The notes under the pieces are model-generated. The model ran no database searches, had not been told where the DNA came from, and saw only the letters and a list, made by a program, of their open reading frames with translations. Made by a program: the position numbers and the translations under genes. A stretch of DNA of 16,566 nucleotides from Legionella longbeachae (GTDB lineage: Bacteria > Pseudomonadota > Gammaproteobacteria > Legionellales > Legionellaceae): contig JACPOX010000009.1 of assembly GCA_016191305.1 (NCBI GenBank), forward strand, positions 1-16,566, read 5' to 3'. Shown here piece after piece: positions 6,721-13,257 of this stretch (the stretch's first letter is position 1; every line of letters starts with the position of its first letter).

Positions 6721-7189
6721 TTAAGGTATGGTTTTTCTCATAAAGTGACAATCTCTATCTTCAACCCATTTAGATATAGTGCCGATACATTCAAAACCTA
6801 ATTTTTCATAAAAAGGTCGCGCTTGAAAGTCAAAAGTATCCAGTTGAATATAGCAGCATCCTTTTGTTTTACTGAATTCTTCCAATTTCAAAATCAACTT
6901 TTTACCTAACCCTTGATGACGAAATTCTTTATGAACCCAAAATAAATCAACACGCGCATATTTCCCTTTGTAAAAGCCTGTAAGACCTGCAATAACATCT
7001 GATTTAAGATCCTGTACATAAATGGTGAAAAACTGTGAAGGGTTCGAACCAAAAAATGGGGCGTTATAGTCAATTATCCTCCTTTTTTATGACAGAGTTA
7101 ATTGCTGAATTCTCTGTTTCATCAATAAAAATCTCATTTATTGCCATATTTTCCATAATAAAAATCTCATTTATTGCCATATTTTCCAT
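6721..7189 (-). pseudogene. GNAT acetyltransferase, frameshifted, with duplicated N-terminus
   Basis: From ATG 7189 the minus strand reads 39 codons and stops at 7070-7072. A frame one base off then continues to TAA 6721-6723. It encodes a clear GNAT body: DYNAPFFGSNPSQFFTIYVQD, DLFWVHKEFRHQGLGKKL (acetyl-CoA motif with R/HxGxGxx), YIQLDTFDFQARPFYEKLGFE, and an end like other small GNATs. Removing one A from the six-A run (T run 7083-7088) joins the halves into VIKRRIIDYNAPFFG and gives about 155 aa. The start has a very strong GGAGGAGGGA site directly upstream. The first 11 codons (MENMAINEIFI) are present twice in tandem. It is transcribed divergently from the P-loop/LuxR gene. Confidence 0.75.
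7124..7189. repeat. Perfect 33-bp tandem duplication over the GNAT start
   Basis: Positions 7124-7156 and 7157-7189 are identical 33-bp units. The unit is exactly 11 codons and begins with the start codon on the minus strand, so the duplication keeps the frame and creates a second ATG. No wobble differences are seen, indicating a recent slippage or unequal recombination event. Confidence 0.95.
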
Positions 7190-7486
7190 TTCCCTCCTCC
7201 ACTAAAATTCACTTTCTTACCACTTACTACTATTTATTACCAAATTCTTCTATTACATGAGCATCAGTAAAATTTAAATAAATGGCATCGTTGTAGACGG
7301 CAATTAAATTGATCAATATATTTAATTTAAACAGTTAATTAAACCATTAAAACCTAGTGAAGTTCAATTTTAATACATTAAAGAGTTCACAAAAAAGGTT
7401 GTTTTTTAGACTTACAATTTATTAAAATTTCTCTTTATTCTTTTCAGTTCCATAACCTGTATTTATAGAGTACTCAGAAAGTATCC

Positions 7487-7504
7487 ACGTATTTCTACGT
7501 ATTT
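7487..7504. promoter_or_regulatory. Helically phased direct repeat, candidate operator
   Basis: ACGTATTT occurs twice with a 10-base period, one turn of the helix. It lies about 50 bases before the -10 box of the P-loop/LuxR gene, a suitable place for an activator or an autoregulatory site. Binding of any protein here is inference. Confidence 0.3.
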
Positions 7505-7555
7505 TCTTAAAAAATCAATAGCAGTACAATATATGAACAATAAGTTAATTTACCC

Positions 7556-7561
7556 TATACT
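7556..7561 (+). promoter_or_regulatory. Candidate -10 box for the P-loop/LuxR gene
   Basis: TATACT matches the sigma-70 -10 consensus at five of six bases. It lies 27 bases before the ATG, with a GAGGAC ribosome site (about 7577-7582) between them. The -35 region is poor (ATGAAC or TGAACA about 16-17 bases upstream), which would suit an activator-dependent promoter. Confidence 0.4.
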
Positions 7562-7588
7562 AATATTTATAAATTTGAGGACAGAAAG

Positions 7589-8056
7589 ATGAAAAAGTTT
7601 AACCGGATCTTTATTGTTGGACAATTGGGTTCAGGTAAAGGCATGCTTGCTAAAGCACTAGCAGATAAGTTGAATCTTAAGATGATTGATTTGGATTTTG
7701 GATTAGAAAGACATATTGGTAAGCCTATTAACGCAATATTAGGTGTAGACGGAACCAGTTATGTTGAATTGATTATCAACTTTGTTTCGAATAAATTAAA
7801 CTTTGAAAACCTCTCTTCTCATGAAAAGTCGAACAATTTAAATACAATCATATTCCATAAAAAAACACATAAACCCATAAACTTAACTACTCAACAAGCA
7901 CACTGTATTAAACTACTTGCGGATGGAAAATCTGCCAAAGAAATTGCACGTGAGATAAACATTTCGCACCGCACAGTTGAAGGTCATCTAGCTACAGCCA
8001 TGGAAACTACTGGATGTGCAAATAGCAAAGAACTGATTGCATTATATCTCTCATAA
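7589..8056 (+). CDS. P-loop N-terminus fused to LuxR-type HTH regulator
   Basis: This 155-aa protein has two parts. Residues 4-60 resemble the start of a small-molecule kinase (shikimate kinase/adenylate kinase-like): FIVGQLGSGKGMLAKALADKLN, then MIDLDFGLERHIGKPINAI, like the DxD region after the P-loop in shikimate kinase. The rest of the kinase (lid, second half) is missing. Residues 99-155 are a LuxR/GerE helix-turn-helix: LTTQQAHCIKLLADGKSAKEIAREI, ISHRTVEGHL. The P-loop reads GQLGSGKGM; the Ser/Thr that normally coordinates magnesium after GK or GKG is absent, so nucleotide binding without catalysis, or loss of both, is possible. The gene stands alone with its own ribosome site and -10 box. 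I infer a transcription factor; its ligand and targets are unknown. Confidence 0.8.
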   Translation: MKKFNRIFIVGQLGSGKGMLAKALADKLNLKMIDLDFGLERHIGKPINAILGVDGTSYVELIINFVSNKLNFENLSSHEKSNNLNTIIFHKKTHKPINLTTQQAHCIKLLADGKSAKEIAREINISHRTVEGHLATAMETTGCANSKELIALYLS

Positions 8057-8100
8057 TTGACTACAATTGAATTTAAACTGAATTGGTTCTAAGATCCTAG

Positions 8101-8428
8101 ACTAAAGCATTCATCAATCCTAAGGCCTTCACTGAGAAAGGTCTTTATATGCTAGCTACAATATTAAAAAGCCCAAAGGCAACGGAAACCACTTTAGCCA
8201 TTATTGAAAATTTTACCAAAGTAAGAAAAATATCACGCACTATTAAAGCAATACCACAAACCCCACAATGTTTACCGAAGTACTAAGAGTTCATGCAAAA
8301 AACAGGCGAATTTAATTTCAGATCTAGTGGTTCCAGAAGACCTCGACATATCTGAAACTGAAGCAAGCATAGAAGTTAATCTTGCTATTGTAAAATTCAA
8401 ATACTTAGTCAAGAAAAATAACAAGTGA
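8101..8428 (+). pseudogene. Decayed ORF6N-type phage-like protein, C-terminal part
   Basis: Two adjacent plus-strand frames give the C-terminal half of an ORF6N-domain protein, a family of phage and toxin-linked DNA-binding proteins. The first (8101-8286, ends TAA) reads KAFINPKAFTEKGLYMLATILKSPKA and IIENFTKVRKISRTI, matching the YAFTEQGVAMLSSVL and MRxFVKLRE pattern of the family. The second (to TGA 8426-8428) reads LISDLVVPEDLDISETEASIEVNLA, then IVKFKYLVKK, matching the family's ISDLL...TETSIELNFAVLKFKHTIKRK ending. MQKTGE, between them in a third frame, also fits. At least two frameshifts and the loss of the N-terminal domain make it a pseudogene. Confidence 0.6.
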
Positions 8429-8539
8429 TATTTTATTGAAAATATTGGCATATTGAATCGTGATGGGATTGGATTTATGGAAAATAATGAGAGAAAATCC
8501 ACAAGGATAATCAAGATTTATGATTTATCAGACAGTTAA
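8429..8539 (+). other. Short open frame of unknown origin
   Basis: Directly after the ORF6N remnant's stop, the same frame stays open for 36 codons to TAA 8537-8539. It reads YFIENIGILNRDGIGFMENN and then ERKSTRIIKIYDLSDS. It reads like the C-terminal end of a real protein, but I do not recognise the family. It may be another gene fragment joined to the ORF6N remnant by deletion. There is no ribosome site for the internal ATG. Confidence 0.3.
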
Positions 8540-8617
8540 GTAAATTATTTAAATTTTATTGACTTTGCTTCCGAGAAAAGTAAGATGTTGCATAACATTA
8601 GTATACGTAGGTACATC

Positions 8618-9301
8618 ATGACTTTGGTAGATGTAGTCAGGTTAAGCGAAACAAAGTGTAAAAATCCAATCAAAGCAAAACTGAAGTATGCGACAGAAAA
8701 AAATTTTGTTGGCAGAGTTATTAATGGGTATGAGCCGAATTTGCTTGATGTGGCATTGATGACTCCAAATGCTGCAAAAAAACTTTGTGAAGTACAAAAT
8801 TATTTGATCGAGCAATATGGTTATGGTCTTTTTATTTATGATGCCTATCGTCCCAAACGGGCAGTAAATGATTTTGTATTTTGGTCGAAGCAAACTCCCG
8901 TTGGAAAATATGAATTAGAAAGAAAACAAAAACATTATCCAAATATTCAAAAAAATCAGCTTTTTGAATTGGGTTATGTTGCAGAAGATTCAGGGCATTG
9001 CTACGGTAACACGGTTGATCTTGTTTTAATTGATATTAAAAGTGGTGAAAAACTGGAAATGGGTGCATGTTTTGACTATATGGATGAAAAATCGCATATT
9101 ACCGCCAAGAGCGATAAAATTGGTGAAACCGCCTGTAAAAATCGGGAAATTTTATCCACAGCCATGCAAAAATTTGGCTTTCATACTTATCAGGAAGAGT
9201 ATTGGCATTTTAGCCATGGGGGAAAAGAAGGAAGAGAAGTCGAGAACCCAATCGATATAGAGATATCGAAAGAAATGAAAGGAATAGGTATATTCAATTA
9301 A
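8618..9301 (+). CDS. VanX/DdpX-like D-alanyl-D-alanine dipeptidase
   Basis: This zinc peptidase is of the M15D (VanX) family, which cleaves D-Ala-D-Ala. Numbering from an upstream ATG at 8585, the key residues are all present: the substrate arginine R89 in YDAYRPKRA, zinc ligands H138 and D145 in SGHCYGNTVDLVL, and E205/H208 in EYWHF (general base and third zinc ligand). YATEKNFVGRVINGYE and FDYMDEKSH also match VanX closely. I prefer ATG 8618 because it gives the family's usual N-terminal length and has a TAGG site 7 bases upstream; 8585 adds 11 residues. No signal peptide is seen, so it is cytoplasmic. No vanH/vanA ligase partners are nearby, so a role in peptidoglycan recycling or D-Ala use is likelier than glycopeptide resistance. 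It converges on the double-GNAT gene with a 13-base gap. Confidence 0.9.
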   Translation: MTLVDVVRLSETKCKNPIKAKLKYATEKNFVGRVINGYEPNLLDVALMTPNAAKKLCEVQNYLIEQYGYGLFIYDAYRPKRAVNDFVFWSKQTPVGKYELERKQKHYPNIQKNQLFELGYVAEDSGHCYGNTVDLVLIDIKSGEKLEMGACFDYMDEKSHITAKSDKIGETACKNREILSTAMQKFGFHTYQEEYWHFSHGGKEGREVENPIDIEISKEMKGIGIFN

Positions 9302-9314
9302 GTAGACAATTTGA

Positions 9315-10334
9315 TTATCTTACATATTCATTTTTTGTTATCTCATATAGGAATTGAACCGCATCAAAACGTATAAATTTATCAATAAAACTCATACCAA
9401 TGCTCTCGAGTAGACGACATGAGTTCTTATTCGCTTCCTGAGTAATAGCAATGACCCTATCTAGGTTAAGTTGACTAAACCCATAATCCAGACTTGCACA
9501 TGCCGCTTCTTTGGCTAGTCCTTTTCCCCATGATGCCGGAAAAAACATATAAGAAAGTTCAATGCCATCTTCAGAATGATGTAGCCCACAAATACCGATG
9601 ACTTGCTCATGTTTTTTATCAATAACAGACCATTGTCCAAAGCCATATTGATCCCAATGCCTTTGAAGTGAAACAATTTTTTTATCGATCATTTCATTTG
9701 AGGCTACACCACCAAGAAATTGCCGCACTTGTTTGTCTTGCCAAAGCGCACGTAAGAGTAATGCATCTCCTGCAGTTGGTCTACGGAGTTGAAGGCGTGT
9801 GGTCTCAACCATGCCATCACTCTTATAGATTTCATACCAGAATAGCTCGGTACCATCAGAAGTTTGTTTTTTACCTCTAAAATCAAAACCAGATTTTTGT
9901 AATACTTTTTGAGAAGCAGTTTGATTCGGATAAGTGGCTGCAACAAGCTTATTAATTAATAAATGTTGAAACCCCCAATGGACTAGAGCTTTGGTTAATT
10001 CAGTGGCATAACCTTTTCCCCAGAATTTTTTATGTAAATGATAGTTGATTTCAATCTCGGGTTGAGTGTCATCAAAGAGCAGATGAAACAAGCCAGCCTC
10101 TCCTACAAAACTCCCGCTTTCTTTTTCGAACACCAAATAAAATCCCATGCCATGTTTTTTTTGATAGGACATAGCAAAATTCAAATAGTCCTGCACTTGT
10201 TCTTTTGTTTGGGCTCCACCTTCGCCAGTGTATTTCATTACTTCAAAATCAGAGCGCAATCTTACTAACTCATCTAAATCAGATAACTCTGGTACTCTCA
10301 GGACTAGTCGTTTTGTTTCTAAAAAAATACTCAT
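9315..10334 (-). CDS. Double GNAT-domain acetyltransferase
   Basis: This 339-aa protein holds two complete RimJ/RimL-type GNAT domains in tandem. Domain 1 (about 1-170) begins ETKRLVLRVPELSD and has acetyl-CoA segment KKFWGKGYATELTKALVHW. Domain 2 (about 173-335) begins ETTRLQLRRPTAGD and has PASWGKGLAKEAACASLDYGF. The two starts are alike, so it arose by duplication or fusion of one GNAT unit; the domains have since diverged. The acceptor is unknown. The start overlaps the stop of the upstream esterase by four bases (ATGA), a strong sign of translational coupling, so it is the last gene of the deacetylase-hydrolase/esterase/GNAT operon. It lacks a signal peptide, so it works in the cytoplasm while its partners are exported. 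Confidence 0.88.
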   Translation of the reverse strand: MSIFLETKRLVLRVPELSDLDELVRLRSDFEVMKYTGEGGAQTKEQVQDYLNFAMSYQKKHGMGFYLVFEKESGSFVGEAGLFHLLFDDTQPEIEINYHLHKKFWGKGYATELTKALVHWGFQHLLINKLVAATYPNQTASQKVLQKSGFDFRGKKQTSDGTELFWYEIYKSDGMVETTRLQLRRPTAGDALLLRALWQDKQVRQFLGGVASNEMIDKKIVSLQRHWDQYGFGQWSVIDKKHEQVIGICGLHHSEDGIELSYMFFPASWGKGLAKEAACASLDYGFSQLNLDRVIAITQEANKNSCRLLESIGMSFIDKFIRFDAVQFLYEITKNEYVR

Positions 10335-11239
10335 TCGATTACTCGCTGATTAGAGTCAAACGAAGACTTGAGGAGGCCTTGACTTAAAGCACCTGGAAAA
10401 ACAGTATCGTGATCCATATCATTTAGAATATTAAAAACAGTGCTTAGATTGCTATGAGGCTTGTGCATGATTGTTTCGTTTAATAACTTTAAATCATCTA
10501 TCATGTGGTAATCGCCCTTATTTTCTTGGTCGCCGATAATAAAGCAAGCACGGGTTTTCTGATGTAGATTAAAATCCCGTTTTCTTTGGGCTGATTTTAA
10601 CATCAAATGATTATCATACCAGAGAGAGGGACTGACGATAATGTAATGATTAAATACTTCAGGATGATTGACTAATAAATAAACCCCAAATAATCCACCA
10701 TAAGAATGACCGACAAAAGTAGCGTTCTGATTGACTCTATATGTCTGGTGAAGATAGGGAATAAGTTCTGAATGAATAAATCGATAAAATGATTCGGCAC
10801 CACCTGAGTATTTTTGATATTCAGATCCATATCCTCCTGAGCTAACATAACTTGGTGTGTAATCTCTGGTTCTATTTTTCTTATACTCATTAGGATTTGC
10901 ATAAGCTATCCCAACAATAATGGGGCCGCTGATTCTATTGCGGTCAGATAAATACTCACTAATTTGTTTCGCTAATGCAAAACTGTAATCAGCATCTAAT
11001 AAGTAAATAATTGGATAACTTTTGTTGGTGGAGGAATATCCTTTGGGTAGACTTATGTATAAATTATATTTGATTCCATTGATCTTGGAAAAAAACTCTT
11101 TGGTTAAAGTATGATGTAAAAACACTTCATTCGAGTATTTTTTTTCTGGAGTATTAGTTTGTTTTATGGTCGATAGATCAGTTGCCGCCATAAGGTTTAA
11201 GGACCAGCCTAAACAGAACAATGCGATTATTTTTTTCAT
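10331..11239 (-). CDS. Exported Fes/IroE-type esterase (alpha/beta hydrolase)
   Basis: This 302-aa protein belongs to the PF00756 esterase family with IroE, YbbA-like and siderophore esterases. An N-terminal Sec signal peptide (MKKIIALFCLGWSLNLMAA) suggests a periplasmic or secreted enzyme. Catalytic serine S179 lies in VGHSYGG, and H277 in NDMDHDTVFPGAL fits the catalytic histidine. IIYLLDADYSFA and PIIVGIAY are typical family strands. Known members hydrolyse trilactone siderophores or other acyl esters; the substrate here is unknown. It starts 3 bases after the stop of the deacetylase-hydrolase and overlaps the GNAT start by four bases, so all three are one transcript. Confidence 0.85.
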   Translation of the reverse strand: MKKIIALFCLGWSLNLMAATDLSTIKQTNTPEKKYSNEVFLHHTLTKEFFSKINGIKYNLYISLPKGYSSTNKSYPIIYLLDADYSFALAKQISEYLSDRNRISGPIIVGIAYANPNEYKKNRTRDYTPSYVSSGGYGSEYQKYSGGAESFYRFIHSELIPYLHQTYRVNQNATFVGHSYGGLFGVYLLVNHPEVFNHYIIVSPSLWYDNHLMLKSAQRKRDFNLHQKTRACFIIGDQENKGDYHMIDDLKLLNETIMHKPHSNLSTVFNILNDMDHDTVFPGALSQGLLKSSFDSNQRVIE

Positions 11240-11242
11240 ACA

Positions 11243-12823
11243 TTAGCCTCGTAAGAACTTTAAAATCAGATCATTAATTTGTTGCTGAGTTACATCCGAA
11301 CCACGATCACATAAATCGATATGTTTGGCCTCAGGTAGTGGGATAATTGTTATGGCTAATTGTTTTAACGACTCTTTAGGTGGGAGTACGCCCTCATCGG
11401 CTTTAGTATCATTTCCACGTAGTGATAAAATAGGTGTTAATCCGGTGCGTGGAAAAGGCATGCGCAAGCTATCCAGCGATATAATTTTTTCCACTAATTG
11501 AGGATGGTTGCTTGCAAACAGCATGGCAATATCACCACCATTCGAATGGCCAATTAATGTTACTTTAGACAAGTTTAAACTGGGGTTGATGCGGTTAAGC
11601 TCTTTGATTATGTAACTTATATTGGTACTTCCTCGTTCCCATAAGGGTTTCCGTCGTTCAAATAAATTGCCAGTTTGAGCTAATGGGGGATCTGATTTTA
11701 GATCATGCTGGATGCTTACAACAAAATAACCGTTTTCTGCAAGTGCGTTAGCTAAAAATGAGTATTCAGTATTGTGTATTGTGTATCCGTGATTAATGAT
11801 GGCAACGGGTAGTTTAAGGATGCCTGCATTTGCTTTCCCTTGTGATTTATTACTCACATAAATTTTAACTGGAATAAGGCGCTTGCGGTCTTTATCATAA
11901 AATTGAATGGTATTAGTGGTGATAAATGGATTGTTATCAGGTTCAGGATCTTTAGACCAATCAATCACTTTCCCCTGGGTAAAATCCCATCGATAAAGCC
12001 AGGAAACACCAAAAGGGGCATAGTAGGCATCAGCGGACAGATAGGCTTTATCCTGTAACGCATCATCAAGACTGATAAAATGATAATCGTATTCTTCTGC
12101 TATAGTTAAGAGCGATTCAATGGCCAATGAATTAATAAGATTGGCATGCAAAAGCCAAATCTGATTAATATTCCTACCAAATATTTGCTTGGATACGCTT
12201 TCATAAAAGGCAAATTTAGCACGTGTATGCTTCAGGTAACTTTGAATGATTTTGTCTTTATTCTGAGGGAACTCATGTAATTGCTGATTAAATTTCCAGT
12301 CATCAGTGTCTATAGTAACTGGAGCAACCAGATATCCCTCACTTTTTAAAAACGATTCAAATTTAGAACGAATCTTTAATGTTTTACCTGTATCAAGGTA
12401 GGGATGTCTAAAGTAGTGGTACTGCCTACCGGCACTTGGCATTAATTGTTTGGATATTTTAGAGCCATTAATCACTTCGACTTTAAATTGCTTGGATGTG
12501 AGGCTGCTTAAGGACAGATGCGAATAGGTATGATTTCCCAAATTGAATCCGTTATCTACCCATAATTTTAAGAGATTTATTTTTTCTTGAGTGTTATTAG
12601 TGCGGTAGAGTTTCCCTTCATTCACAAAGCCAATTGCAGGTACTCTATATTTGATAAGCGCATTTACTATTCGCTGATTTATTTGAGATTGTTCTTCTAT
12701 AGATTCTTCTATTGAAGCAGGTAGATCGTCAAAAGTAATTGCTATTTCATTGGCGTAACTAAAAGCCTGATAGCAAAATAGGAAAAGAGCTTGTGTTATT
12801 AATAGAGCTATTTTGGATTTCAT
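11243..12823 (-). CDS. Exported polysaccharide deacetylase fused to an alpha/beta hydrolase
   Basis: This 526-aa protein begins with a signal peptide (hydrophobic 5-24). Residues 26-255 form a NodB-type carbohydrate esterase 4 deacetylase: TFDD (D32/D33), the metal motif H98-T-Y-S-H102, RHPYL at 139-143, TDDW at 173-176 and WLLHAN at 223-228 as the late histidine motif. After a linker with a short beta-rich start (FYDKDRKRLIPVKIYV, 308-323) comes an alpha/beta hydrolase. It has the oxyanion-like NHGY (344-347), nucleophile S427 in IGHSNGG, acid D451 or D472, and H501 in EAKHID. Such a protein could remove acetyl groups from a glycan and cleave another ester in the same polymer; this is inference. 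GGAG lies about 9 bases before the ATG. It heads the three-gene operon with the Fes-like esterase and double GNAT. Confidence 0.85.
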   Translation of the reverse strand: MKSKIALLITQALFLFCYQAFSYANEIAITFDDLPASIEESIEEQSQINQRIVNALIKYRVPAIGFVNEGKLYRTNNTQEKINLLKLWVDNGFNLGNHTYSHLSLSSLTSKQFKVEVINGSKISKQLMPSAGRQYHYFRHPYLDTGKTLKIRSKFESFLKSEGYLVAPVTIDTDDWKFNQQLHEFPQNKDKIIQSYLKHTRAKFAFYESVSKQIFGRNINQIWLLHANLINSLAIESLLTIAEEYDYHFISLDDALQDKAYLSADAYYAPFGVSWLYRWDFTQGKVIDWSKDPEPDNNPFITTNTIQFYDKDRKRLIPVKIYVSNKSQGKANAGILKLPVAIINHGYTIHNTEYSFLANALAENGYFVVSIQHDLKSDPPLAQTGNLFERRKPLWERGSTNISYIIKELNRINPSLNLSKVTLIGHSNGGDIAMLFASNHPQLVEKIISLDSLRMPFPRTGLTPILSLRGNDTKADEGVLPPKESLKQLAITIIPLPEAKHIDLCDRGSDVTQQQINDLILKFLRG

Positions 12824-12826
12824 GTA

Positions 12827-13092
12827 TTATTTCTCCAATTCATTAATTAAGTAAAATAATTGATTCAGGCTCTCATTTTTCGCTCTGAAACTGGCGAAAG
12901 TTACATGTTTTTTACTGTCTGGAATGTGTTTCGTAAAGGTAATCACAAACAATTGCGCAAAATGAAATTGACGATATCTCCTTCAACATATTGAATGGTT
13001 AAGCCTTGGGATTTGCTTCTTGCATGTGCAAGCATTATCGTACCGGGATCTAAAACCAAGAGGTCGTTTAGTAACTGAATAATCAATTTGTA
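12827..13092 (-). pseudogene. Gene debris including a methyltransferase fragment
   Basis: A minus-strand frame open from 13092 to TGA 12943-12945 encodes NDLLVLDPGTIMLAHARS, then KSQGLTIQYVEGDIVNF. This resembles the motif I/II region (VLDxSxxMLAxAR, then GD) of class I SAM methyltransferases; the preceding glycine motif is missing. An overlapping frame from 12982 to TAA 12827-12829 reads KHIPDSKKHVTFASF, then NQLFYLINELEK, which I cannot assign. It may be the same gene after a frameshift or a second fragment. The second frame ends 3 bases before the deacetylase ATG, as an operon neighbour would. No start codon or ribosome site is evident for either. Confidence 0.4.
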
Positions 13093-13163
13093 TCAACGTC
13101 TTTCAATTTTAGTTTTTCAATATGCATTTAATAATCTCGTGAGGTGAATCTATAATCAAATAC

Positions 13164-13200
13164 TGGGTTTTTGTCTCAGGCTCTTAAGTTGACCATGGTT
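13164..13200. repeat. Imperfect 37-bp direct repeat, left copy
   Basis: This segment and 14683-14719 agree at about 31 of 37 bases in the same orientation. Shared blocks are TGGGTTTTT, TCTCAGG and AGTTGACC. The two copies bracket the effector-like gene at 13258-14568. The copies do not resemble coding sequence. Confidence 0.6.
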
Positions 13201-13257
13201 CACAGAACCCTAAATTTTGTATTCGAGCATAGCATTGACAATTCTTGAGGGACCATA

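Larger units (their letters stand above)
7190..7588. other. Long AT-rich divergent intergenic region
   Basis: No open frame of note is present. The region separates the divergent GNAT remnant and the P-loop/LuxR gene. It holds the GNAT ribosome site (7190-7200), an 8-base direct repeat ACGTATTT at 7487-7494 and 7497-7504 (10-base period), and a good -10 box before the LuxR-type gene. The remainder is low-complexity AT sequence. Confidence 0.6.

Noticed and set aside
8272..8514. Minus-strand 80-codon open frame
   Set aside because: It is the antisense of the ORF6N remnant and the adjoining fragment, which carry the family resemblance on the plus strand.
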